A model generated the notes under the pieces. The model saw only the letters and a list, made by a program, of their open reading frames with translations. It searched no databases and was not told the origin of the DNA. Made by a program: the position numbers and the translations under genes. Of a stretch of 64,000 nucleotides of DNA, positions 1-7,941 are shown piece by piece (position 1 is the stretch's first letter; each line of letters opens with the position of its first letter). The DNA is from Verrucomicrobiaceae bacterium (lineage in GTDB: Bacteria; Verrucomicrobiota; Verrucomicrobiia; Opitutales; Intestinicryptomonadaceae), in the NCBI GenBank assembly GCA_015061955.1, contig SUVO01000008.1, forward strand, positions 1 to 64,000, in the 5' to 3' direction.

Positions 1-140
1 ACTTTTGAATTGATTACAAAAATACAAAATTTAAATAATCATCAGTTCTTTTATTTATATTCTTTTTGTATTCAATTAAAAGCAAATAACTTACATCTAT
101 AAACAATAGAGGGGTATTCTTAATACTCATATATAGAGAT

Positions 141-932
141 ATGGATTATTTTAGTTTTGTGGCATCTATTAAACGAATGGGAACACCTCTTATTATTCCC
201 AATCTTGGAATGCAAAGTCTGTTCTATGTAAATATATTAGAAAACAATACACTTCAGGTTATAAACAGCGTAGCAAATAGTAAAGTTGTAGCTGAAGATT
301 TCTTTAATACAATAAGAGCGCATTTTTGTTCTTTGAGTGGGAGTGAATGTTTTTTATTGGGAAACTATACTCATCCAGTAAAAAACAGTGTACGTGGCTG
401 GACTTCAAAACAAGGAAACCCTGATATAATATTTTCAGGATATGTGCCTGCAATTTTTAGAGAGTTGTATGCTCGATGTGGTAATATGATTGCCGATAAG
501 AGTTACTATACGTCTCATAAAGTAAAAAGTTACTTTCCTGAAAATTGGGCAAAATATACTTCTAATATAGAAAAAGTAGTTGAAGAATTCAAATACGAAG
601 AGTTTTTGGAATCAATTTTTAAATATAATAATAAAAGCAAAGAATTCTTAAAAAAAGTTCCAAAACATCATAATCTCAATTGTAAAATAAAGATAGAACA
701 TGATTCCATTATTTGTTATTCAAATAAATGGGATGTAAAGTTCCAACAAGCAAATTTTTCAAATGCGAAGAACTTTATTCTACCAAAAATAAAAGGGAAA
801 AGTGCCTTTTTTGTTCTATGTTTTATGTTTACTCTTCTATCTACGAATTTAGGAAATCTATTAGATGATGTAGCCGTTGCATTACTTGTAGAGATCTTAA
901 AGAAACTCTTAATTGAAGAATGGAAAAATTAA
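141..932 (+). CDS. orphan protein, paralogue of the next gene
   Basis: I do not recognise a family. The 263-residue product has no signal peptide; a hydrophobic stretch near residues 217-240 could be one membrane helix close to the C-terminus. Its first ~120 residues align by eye with the gene just downstream: a PNLGMQSLF block matches STLGRESFF, EDFFNTIRAHFCSL matches SDFDAIKTCFMSL, and YVPAIFREL matches LLPAVFRFL. The two genes are 9 nt apart and probably co-transcribed. The start follows a short A-rich leader with no clear ribosome binding site. The region is more AT-rich than the housekeeping genes later in the window, which hints at acquired DNA. Function unknown. Confidence 0.6.
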   Translation: MDYFSFVASIKRMGTPLIIPNLGMQSLFYVNILENNTLQVINSVANSKVVAEDFFNTIRAHFCSLSGSECFLLGNYTHPVKNSVRGWTSKQGNPDIIFSGYVPAIFRELYARCGNMIADKSYYTSHKVKSYFPENWAKYTSNIEKVVEEFKYEEFLESIFKYNNKSKEFLKKVPKHHNLNCKIKIEHDSIICYSNKWDVKFQQANFSNAKNFILPKIKGKSAFFVLCFMFTLLSTNLGNLLDDVAVALLVEILKKLLIEEWKN

Positions 933-941
933 TTTATTTGT

Positions 942-1412
942 ATGACTTTTAAACAATTTAACATAGTAATGCGATCTATTTTAAAGTCTCAACATTTGAA
1001 GTTATCGACATTAGGTAGAGAAAGTTTCTTTGAGGCTTATCAAGATGAAAGAGGGAATATAATTCTTAGAAATTCTACAGATATAAAATCTGATATATGT
1101 TGTAAGGAATGTATTAAAGATTGTACCAATTGTTTCCTGTTAAATGGGCAACAGAATCTTAAAAATAGAAAGAATAAGAAAGTAACAAAATCAGATTTTG
1201 ATGCTATAAAAACATGTTTTATGTCACTAAAAGGGGAAGATCGTTTCAAGGGAGTGAATTATAGTATTGGTAAAAATCTCAAAACAGGAATGGGATTCCA
1301 ACACGCTCCACTATTACCTGCTGTATTTAGATTCCTATGTGAGCAAAACTACTTTGTCTGTGATGAGTGCGACGATTGTATTCTAATGGATAAAGGCATT
1401 TGTAAAAAATAG
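942..1412 (+). CDS. cysteine-rich orphan protein, paralogue of the preceding gene
   Basis: A 156-residue protein of unknown function. It shares three blocks with the preceding gene (see that entry) but lacks its C-terminal half and hydrophobic segment. In their place it carries two cysteine clusters: CCKECIKDCTNC near residues 53-64 and CDECDDC plus a final Cys near the C-terminus. Their CxxC spacing suggests a zinc or iron-sulfur site. The first cluster sits inside a loop the paralogue does not have. No signal peptide. The tandem pair reads as a duplication followed by divergence; the metal site is inference from cysteine spacing only. Confidence 0.6.
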   Translation: MTFKQFNIVMRSILKSQHLKLSTLGRESFFEAYQDERGNIILRNSTDIKSDICCKECIKDCTNCFLLNGQQNLKNRKNKKVTKSDFDAIKTCFMSLKGEDRFKGVNYSIGKNLKTGMGFQHAPLLPAVFRFLCEQNYFVCDECDDCILMDKGICKK

Positions 1413-1462
1413 AAACAGTACTTTTTTCAATACTTCAAACTTTAACTTTAATATATAGAATC

Positions 1463-4400
1463 ATGAAAAAATATCTAACATACATTATATCAACAATAAC
1501 ATTAACAAGCATATCTTTTGCCGATTACGAAAATTATGATGGGCAAGATGTAAGCTTTCAATCGTTTAATTATCTTAAAATCCACAGAACTTTAAACTAT
1601 TCAAGCTGGCGAGGGTCAAAAGCAATCGGGACATCGTTTAGTAATAATTCATATATAGGTGCAGATTTTACTGATGCTGTTATAACTTTTGCCACCTTTT
1701 ATCCAAATGGAGGTGATGATGGATTTACTGCCGAAATGTTGTATAGTACTGCAAGTTATAAAAATAAAGACTTATCTGGAATAACGCTACAAGCTAAAGA
1801 TCTTACATATTGGAACTTCTCGGGTCAAAATTTAACGGGTGCTAATTTTGCTCATTCTAGATTAACAAATACTGATTTTTCGAATGCAAATTTGACTGAT
1901 GCTACTTTGTATAGAGATTTTGCAGATCAAACATTCGATCTTTCTGGTGCTAATTTCAGTGGTGCAATACTAAAAAATACTGCAATATACGATTTTAGAG
2001 GACTTGGATCTTTAACTATTGATGGAGCTAATTTTACTGGTGCTAAAATTACGGATACAACAATGTATGGGGGAATTGGATTAAACTTCACCAATGCTTA
2101 TATTTCTAATTTACGTGTAATTGGTAGTTTAACAAATGCAAATTTTACAGGTGCATCATTGCAAAATTTTACGTTTTCTCAAAATAATGATATCACGGGT
2201 GCCAAATTTAAAAATGCTGATGTAACAGGTAGTGACTTTTCAAAAGTATCTATTGCTAACATAGATTTTACAGGTGCTACTATAAAAAATGCTAAGTTTA
2301 ATGAGATGACGAGAACTCAATTGTATAGCACAGCAAGTTATAGAAGCAAAGATTTAAGTGGTGTTAATATATCAAATTCCGATTTAACAAGTGCAGTTCT
2401 TAGTAATCAAAATCTAACTGGAGCATATTTATACAGAGATGATTTTACTAATGCTAAATTTCTTAAGGCGGATTTATCTAATGCAAATCTTGCTTCTTCA
2501 ACATTCTCAAATTCAAATTTTACTGGAGCAGATTTAACAAAAGCAAAATTTAATTTCGCAATTTTAACAGGTGCGAATTTTACAGACGCTATTATAACTT
2601 ATGCTGATTTCACGGATGCAACTGGTTTTGGAAGTGGAATTTTATATACCACTGCAAGTTATAAGAATAAAGATTTACGAGGAATTAAATTTTCTGGAAC
2701 AGTAAATTGGGTGGATTTATCAGGACAAAACTTAACCGGAGCTGATTTTTCAAAAATATATGGTTCTTATGCTCAAGAAACAGATTTTACAGGAGCAAAT
2801 CTCACAAATGCTAATTTAACTGGAGTTGATTGGAGAACTGTAAATTTTTCTAATGCCAATCTTTCTGGTGCTAAATTAGGTATGAATTCAGGTTATGATA
2901 ATAATTTTACAGACGCTATAATAACCGGAGCCGATTTAGGTTCTCATTTTACAGAAGAAATGCTGTATAGTACTGCAAGTTATAAAAATAAAAATTTAGA
3001 AGGTATTAATTTTAGAGGAGTTGGTTTAGTTGGAGCAGACTTAACTGGACAAAATTTGATTAATGCTAATTTTAGTGATAGCAGATATGTGAATGATGTG
3101 GACTTCACTGGATCCAACCTAACAAATGCTAATTTTTCAAAATCATCAATTCATAATACAAAATTTACAGATGCAATTCTAACTAATGTTAATTTTGATA
3201 GTGCAGAATATTTTACAAGCAAACAATTATATGATTCCGCAAGTTATAAAAGTAAAAATTTAACAGGAATAAACTTTAATAATTTAGATATTAGTAGTAC
3301 CAATTTTGTTGAACAAGATTTATCAAATAGTACTTTTGTGTCAACAACGCTTTCTAATTCAGATTTTACAGGAGCAAATTTGAATAATGTAAATTTTGAA
3401 AATGCTTTTATTGATGGTGTAAACTTCTCAAAAGCAAATTTAACTAATACTAATTTTACATTTGGAATGTTTACAGATGTAAATCTTACAGATGCTACAA
3501 TAAATGGCACAAATTTTGATTCTGTCTTTGATTTAACAAATGAGCAGTTGTATTCAACTGCAAGTTATAAAAATAAAGATCTCCGTAATATAAACTTTAA
3601 CTATGCTTATTTTTATGGTGCTAATTTTGAGAAACAGAATTTAACAAATACAACTTTCGAGAATGCAACACTTTCAGATTCCGACTTTACAGAAGCCAAT
3701 CTTTCAAAAGTTAATTTTACAGGCACAATGCTTGATGGTGCTAATTTCTCAAAAGCAGAATTCTCAAGTGCAAATTTATCTAGTGCAACTCTAACAAATG
3801 CTAATTTTTCGGATTCTGTCATAAATAATGCTAATTTTTCCAATACGATTGATTTTACAAAAGAACAACTATATAGTACAGCGAGTTATAAAAATAAAAA
3901 TTTAACTAATATAAACTTTGCTAATGTTAATTTGGGTGCTATTGATTTTAGTAGGCAAAATTTAACAAATACAAATCTTGAAAACGCAACGCTTTCAAAT
4001 TCAAAATTTGTTGAAGCGAATATAACATCTACAAACTTTAAAGGTGCGAAACTCGAAAATGCAGATTTCACCAAGTCAAATCTAACAAATGCAAACTTGT
4101 CGAATACTTCATTAACAAATGCAACTTTTAATGATTCAATAATAAATAAAGCTAATTTTAGTAACGTAGTTGGGTTTACAAAAGAACAATTATATAGTAC
4201 ATCAAGTTATAAAAGTAAGGACTTGAGTGGAGGCACAAATTTTTCTGGACTGATATTAACAGGTATTGATTTCTCGAATCAAAATCTTTCAGATGCCGAT
4301 CTAACGGCAACAGTACTCTCTGATGTTAATTTTACTAATGCATCCATCAGGAATGTTAATTTTAGTTCTTCTACTTTAACAAAAGAACAGCTGTATGATA

Positions 4401-5437
4401 CTGCAAGTTATAAAAACAAAGATTTATCGGGGATAAATTTTTCAAATCTAGTATTGTCAGAGTGGGATTTTACTGGTCAAAATCTCTCAAATGCAGTTTT
4501 TACAAATGCAAAATGTTATCCTATCTCAAGTGCAGATCCTGATAAGCAATCAGTTTTCACTGATGCAATAATAAATGGGATAAAAGATTCTTTCTTGACC
4601 TATAACCAAATCATTACTACAGCAAGTTATAAGCAACGCGACTTAAGTAATACAAATATATGTGTTGCTTTTGAATATATTGGCAATACATCCTATTTAG
4701 ATTTTTCAAATATGAATCTTATGAATGCTATTTTACGTGGCTATGCGGATGGAAGTATTCCAGCTGCATCACAAAACTTTACAAATTCTGATATACGTGG
4801 TGCAATATTTTCTGGTAAAAATCGTGAAGACCATCTATATAATACAATTGATACGGATGGTGTTATTAAAAATCTTTATATGACATCAAATAGAGATAAT
4901 TTGATTATTCGTAAATACATTCCAGTAACAGAAGACGGAGAAGTTATTTCTGCAAAATTTGCAACTACTGGTAAAATTGAAGGTGGCGCAACTGTCACTC
5001 TTAAAGAAGGTGCTTTGGCTGAAATTACAGATAATGCAACAATAACATTTGCATCTGATTCAAGCTTAATAATTGAAACATCGGCAAACAATGATACAAT
5101 ATTTCAAGTTAATTCTGGTAATCTTGTATTCGAAGAAGGTGCAAATCTTACAATAAATATCTTGACTGTAAATATGTTGAGCGACTTTGTAAGTTTAGAT
5201 GAACCTATCAATCTTAATGTAATTGAATGGAATGATACGGTAACACTTGCAGGTATGGAAGAAGTTATGAAAAATGCCAATGTAGAAATTAAGTTGAATG
5301 GTGAAACTATTTCAGGCTGGACTTTAGGAACAGACGGAAGTTCGTTGATATTAACGATAGTTCCCGAACCAAGCACATATGTAGCAATCTTTGGTGCTAT
5401 TGCTCTCGGATTTGCAATGTATCGCAGAAGAAAGTAA
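1463..5437 (+). CDS. giant pentapeptide-repeat protein with PEP-CTERM sorting signal
   Basis: A 1324-residue secreted protein. Residues 1-20 form a signal peptide ending at SFA. The body (about residues 25-1130) is pentapeptide repeats of the A(D/N)Lxx type (NLTGANF, DFTGANL), expected to fold as a right-handed quadrilateral beta-helix. It is punctuated by ten copies of a YSTASYKNKDL-like module. A beta-rich, non-repeat region follows, and the C-terminus is a classic PEP-CTERM signal: VPEP near residue 1300, a hydrophobic helix and a RRRK tail. Such proteins are cleaved and sorted by an exosortase in Gram-negative bacteria; no exosortase gene lies in this window. A strong terminator follows. 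A surface or matrix role is inferred. Confidence 0.9.
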   Translation: MKKYLTYIISTITLTSISFADYENYDGQDVSFQSFNYLKIHRTLNYSSWRGSKAIGTSFSNNSYIGADFTDAVITFATFYPNGGDDGFTAEMLYSTASYKNKDLSGITLQAKDLTYWNFSGQNLTGANFAHSRLTNTDFSNANLTDATLYRDFADQTFDLSGANFSGAILKNTAIYDFRGLGSLTIDGANFTGAKITDTTMYGGIGLNFTNAYISNLRVIGSLTNANFTGASLQNFTFSQNNDITGAKFKNADVTGSDFSKVSIANIDFTGATIKNAKFNEMTRTQLYSTASYRSKDLSGVNISNSDLTSAVLSNQNLTGAYLYRDDFTNAKFLKADLSNANLASSTFSNSNFTGADLTKAKFNFAILTGANFTDAIITYADFTDATGFGSGILYTTASYKNKDLRGIKFSGTVNWVDLSGQNLTGADFSKIYGSYAQETDFTGANLTNANLTGVDWRTVNFSNANLSGAKLGMNSGYDNNFTDAIITGADLGSHFTEEMLYSTASYKNKNLEGINFRGVGLVGADLTGQNLINANFSDSRYVNDVDFTGSNLTNANFSKSSIHNTKFTDAILTNVNFDSAEYFTSKQLYDSASYKSKNLTGINFNNLDISSTNFVEQDLSNSTFVSTTLSNSDFTGANLNNVNFENAFIDGVNFSKANLTNTNFTFGMFTDVNLTDATINGTNFDSVFDLTNEQLYSTASYKNKDLRNINFNYAYFYGANFEKQNLTNTTFENATLSDSDFTEANLSKVNFTGTMLDGANFSKAEFSSANLSSATLTNANFSDSVINNANFSNTIDFTKEQLYSTASYKNKNLTNINFANVNLGAIDFSRQNLTNTNLENATLSNSKFVEANITSTNFKGAKLENADFTKSNLTNANLSNTSLTNATFNDSIINKANFSNVVGFTKEQLYSTSSYKSKDLSGGTNFSGLILTGIDFSNQNLSDADLTATVLSDVNFTNASIRNVNFSSSTLTKEQLYDTASYKNKDLSGINFSNLVLSEWDFTGQNLSNAVFTNAKCYPISSADPDKQSVFTDAIINGIKDSFLTYNQIITTASYKQRDLSNTNICVAFEYIGNTSYLDFSNMNLMNAILRGYADGSIPAASQNFTNSDIRGAIFSGKNREDHLYNTIDTDGVIKNLYMTSNRDNLIIRKYIPVTEDGEVISAKFATTGKIEGGATVTLKEGALAEITDNATITFASDSSLIIETSANNDTIFQVNSGNLVFEEGANLTINILTVNMLSDFVSLDEPINLNVIEWNDTVTLAGMEEVMKNANVEIKLNGETISGWTLGTDGSSLILTIVPEPSTYVAIFGAIALGFAMYRRRK
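1748..4630 (+). repeat. ten TASYK modules with a 321-bp period inside the pentapeptide gene
   Basis: The codons for TASY (or SASY, TSSY) begin at 1748, 2330, 2651, 2972, 3236, 3557, 3878, 4199, 4400 and 4619. Five of the nine spacings are exactly 321 bp (107 codons); the others are 582, 264, 201 and 219. Each module reads roughly (Q/M)LYSTASYKxKDLxGI, followed by pentapeptide coils. Several spacings differ from 107 codons by about 19 or 40 codons, close to one or two 20-residue pentapeptide coils, which suggests growth and loss by whole coils. Confidence 0.85.
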
Positions 5438-5456
5438 TATTTTAAGCTACAAACAT

Positions 5457-5497
5457 AAAAGCCGTTTGGGGTATCTCAAACGGCTTTTGCTTTTTTT
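5457..5497. terminator. bidirectional intrinsic terminator
   Basis: A perfect 12-bp stem, AAAAGCCGTTTG at 5457-5468 pairing with 5477-5488, has an 8-nt loop and a T run at 5491-5497. The A run on the left arm lets it also end transcripts of the convergent minus-strand GH2 gene. Confidence 0.9.
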
Positions 5498-5514
5498 ACT
5501 AATTTATTATATAT

Positions 5515-7353
5515 TTACTTAACAGAGTTGATTAGTTTTTGGTTTGCTTGGCGGAACTTTTGTTCATCGAACTTAATCACTTTTCGGTCGTAGGTCATTA
5601 TACCATTTGTTTCGTTTTCAACGTCGGTTGTTTGTGTATAAACTGCGGCTACAACTCCGTATGGTGTCATATCGACAAGCATATCGATAAATTCGCAATA
5701 TTTGTTCAAAAGTTCTTCTTTTGTCTTAAAGCTTTGGTATCCCCAAGTTTTGCGATTTGCCCATGTGTGTCCTTCAACAACGTAACCCAAGCCACCGTAC
5801 TCGCCGATTGCATTTACTTTTGTGCATTCCAACATTAGCATTCGTGGATGTGGATAGCTATGAACATCGAGAATATCGCCTACTTCGCTTACTACATAAT
5901 TACCACCACTTGCTGGATTTATTAGGCGAGTTGGATCGTATTCTTTCAACCATGTGATAGTTTCAACTGTATTGTGTTGTCCCCAAGCTTCATTGAATGG
6001 AACCCAAACTACTACTGATGGCGACGACCAAAGCATATCGACCATTTCCTTGAGTTCTTTCATATAATTTTTATAAGCTTTTGCACTCATACCTTCTGGC
6101 TCTTGCGCTATGTAATGACCTGGAGTCCACTTGCGATGTATATCGAGGTCGCTACCACAAGGCATATCTTGCCATACCAAGATACCAATTTTATCGCAAT
6201 GATAATACCAGCGTGCAGGTTCAACTTTTATATGTTTTCTAATCATATTAAAGCCCCATTCTTTTGTCTTTACTATATCGTATTTGAGGGCTTCGTCTGA
6301 TGGGGCAGTGTACAAGCCGTCTGGCCACCAACCTTGGTCGAGAGGTCCAAAATGATACACCGGCTTATTGTTGAGAGTCATTACCTGTTTTTCACGTTTA
6401 AAGTCTTTACCGAGTTGGATTTTCTTGCCGATTTTTCTCATAGCTGTGTAGCTATCGACTTCATCAACAACTTTGCCATTAGCAATAAGGCGAACTTTCA
6501 TATCGTAAAGGAATGGCGATTCGGGCGACCAAAGCTTAGGATTTTCTACATAAATCTCAGCTTTTTGACCAGTTTTTGCTTTCCCTGTCGCAACAACTTT
6601 GCCATTGTCTATAATATCTACCTCGAAAGTAGTCATTGGGCAAGAGCATACTTCTACATCGAATTTAGATGCGTCTAAGTTTGGTGTTGTCTTTACACGA
6701 TTGATTGAAATTTTGTTTGTTGGTTCAAGCCAAACTGTCTGCCAAATGCCGCTTACTGCAGTGTAGAAGCAACCGTAAGGTTTCATTGTTTGTTTGCCAC
6801 GTGGATTTATTGCAATACCACGTGTATCTGTTGGGTCCCAAACTTTCACTTTCAAAGTGTTTGAGCTGTCTTTGAGTGCGTTTGTAATATCGAAGCTAAA
6901 TGGTGTGTATCCGCCTGTGTGAGTGCCAACTTTCATATCATTTACCCAAACTTCGCACTGCCAATCTACTGCACCAAAGTTGAGTTTTACATTTTTGCCA
7001 GCCCAATCTTGAGGAATATCAAAAGTGCGTTCGTACCAAAGATTTTGGTCTTTAGTGAGAACTTTGCCAACGCCCGAAAGAGACGATTCTACTGCGAATG
7101 GAACGAGAATTTTACCATCGGCTTTTTCATAATTTGCGTTTAATGGGGTGATTGCATAATCCCACAAACCATTGAGGTTCTTCCATTGTTGGCGAACCAT
7201 TTGTGGACGTGGATATTCGGGCAAAACATTATTTACGTCAATATTCTCTCCCCATTTTGTTTTTATTTGCGTACCAGCTGGTTTCCATTGTGCGAATGCC
7301 AATGTTGCCAATGTTGCAACTGTACATATTGTTGTTATCTTCTTTATATTCAT
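5515..7353 (-). CDS. secreted glycoside hydrolase family 2 enzyme (beta-galactosidase/glucuronidase type)
   Basis: A 612-residue GH2 retaining glycosidase. A signal peptide ends at AFA near residue 21. A jelly-roll sugar-binding domain (about 50-220), an Ig-like domain (about 225-315) and the catalytic TIM barrel follow. The likely acid/base is E455 in PFNEAWGQ and the likely nucleophile is E518 in AIGEYGG. Substrate cannot be read from sequence; beta-galactoside, glucuronide or another beta-glycoside are all possible. The enzyme is shorter than LacZ and resembles the compact GH2 group common in saccharolytic PVC and Bacteroidota species. It is convergent with the PEP-CTERM gene and lies downstream of an Rrf2 regulator on the same strand. 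Confidence 0.88.
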   Translation of the reverse strand: MNIKKITTICTVATLATLAFAQWKPAGTQIKTKWGENIDVNNVLPEYPRPQMVRQQWKNLNGLWDYAITPLNANYEKADGKILVPFAVESSLSGVGKVLTKDQNLWYERTFDIPQDWAGKNVKLNFGAVDWQCEVWVNDMKVGTHTGGYTPFSFDITNALKDSSNTLKVKVWDPTDTRGIAINPRGKQTMKPYGCFYTAVSGIWQTVWLEPTNKISINRVKTTPNLDASKFDVEVCSCPMTTFEVDIIDNGKVVATGKAKTGQKAEIYVENPKLWSPESPFLYDMKVRLIANGKVVDEVDSYTAMRKIGKKIQLGKDFKREKQVMTLNNKPVYHFGPLDQGWWPDGLYTAPSDEALKYDIVKTKEWGFNMIRKHIKVEPARWYYHCDKIGILVWQDMPCGSDLDIHRKWTPGHYIAQEPEGMSAKAYKNYMKELKEMVDMLWSSPSVVVWVPFNEAWGQHNTVETITWLKEYDPTRLINPASGGNYVVSEVGDILDVHSYPHPRMLMLECTKVNAIGEYGGLGYVVEGHTWANRKTWGYQSFKTKEELLNKYCEFIDMLVDMTPYGVVAAVYTQTTDVENETNGIMTYDRKVIKFDEQKFRQANQKLINSVK

Positions 7354-7382
7354 GTAATTATATGTTTAGGTTATTTTTTGTG

Positions 7383-7799
7383 TTAAATTTTATTTTCATA
7401 TCCCGAAATAGCCGAAGCTAATGTAAGCCAACCGAGCGAATTTTTAAGGGCATCGTTTGCACTTTTCCAGATATGACGCGACGGGCATTCTAAGCAGTTG
7501 TTACAGCAATCGGCTTTTGCCAAGCAATCAACTATTGCTATTTCGCCTTCCATTGCCTCTACTACTTCTAAAATTGATATAGAATTTGCTGGTTTTGCCA
7601 AAACATAACCACCATTAACACCTCTAATCGACTTTATAAAGCCTGCATTGCGTAAATCTAAAACAAGGCGACTGACATATTTTTGCGATATACCTTGGTT
7701 TTGAGCAATTTGCTTTATCATGCGTGGTTTTGAAGTTCTATTTGCTGCTATATCAATTAGAATTCGCAAACCATAGCGACCTTTTGTTGAGATTTTCAT
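7383..7799 (-). CDS. Rrf2/IscR-family transcriptional regulator
   Basis: A 138-residue winged-helix regulator. The N-terminal KISTKGRYGLRILIDIA block and the helix-turn-helix around ISQKYVSRLV are typical of Rrf2 proteins. C92, C98 and C102/C105 (also C99) lie where IscR holds its [2Fe-2S] cluster, so it probably senses iron-sulfur or redox state. I chose the ATG at 7799 because family members begin MKIS; a GTG three codons upstream (7808) is possible. It is divergent from the EF-hand membrane protein gene at 7942 and could control that gene or itself. No isc/suf or cysteine genes are adjacent, so the target is open. Confidence 0.88.
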   Translation of the reverse strand: MKISTKGRYGLRILIDIAANRTSKPRMIKQIAQNQGISQKYVSRLVLDLRNAGFIKSIRGVNGGYVLAKPANSISILEVVEAMEGEIAIVDCLAKADCCNNCLECPSRHIWKSANDALKNSLGWLTLASAISGYENKI

Positions 7800-7941
7800 A
7801 TGAAACACTACTAAAATAGTTTTGTAATTATTTTCAAGTAAAATCGGCCTATTTTTTTAAGTATTATTGTTGATTTTTATTATTGCCAAATTGTTGAGGT
7901 TTTAAGTTGACAGACAATGCAAAATATTACAGAAAATAAAT

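Noticed and set aside
1748-4630. Regularly spaced repeats considered as a CRISPR array
   Set aside because: The repeats are coding, imperfect at DNA level and spaced by 200-580 bp; they are protein modules.
5539-7421. Several plus-strand ORFs opposite the GH2 gene
   Set aside because: Antisense to a well-conserved glycosidase, with no family features or binding sites.
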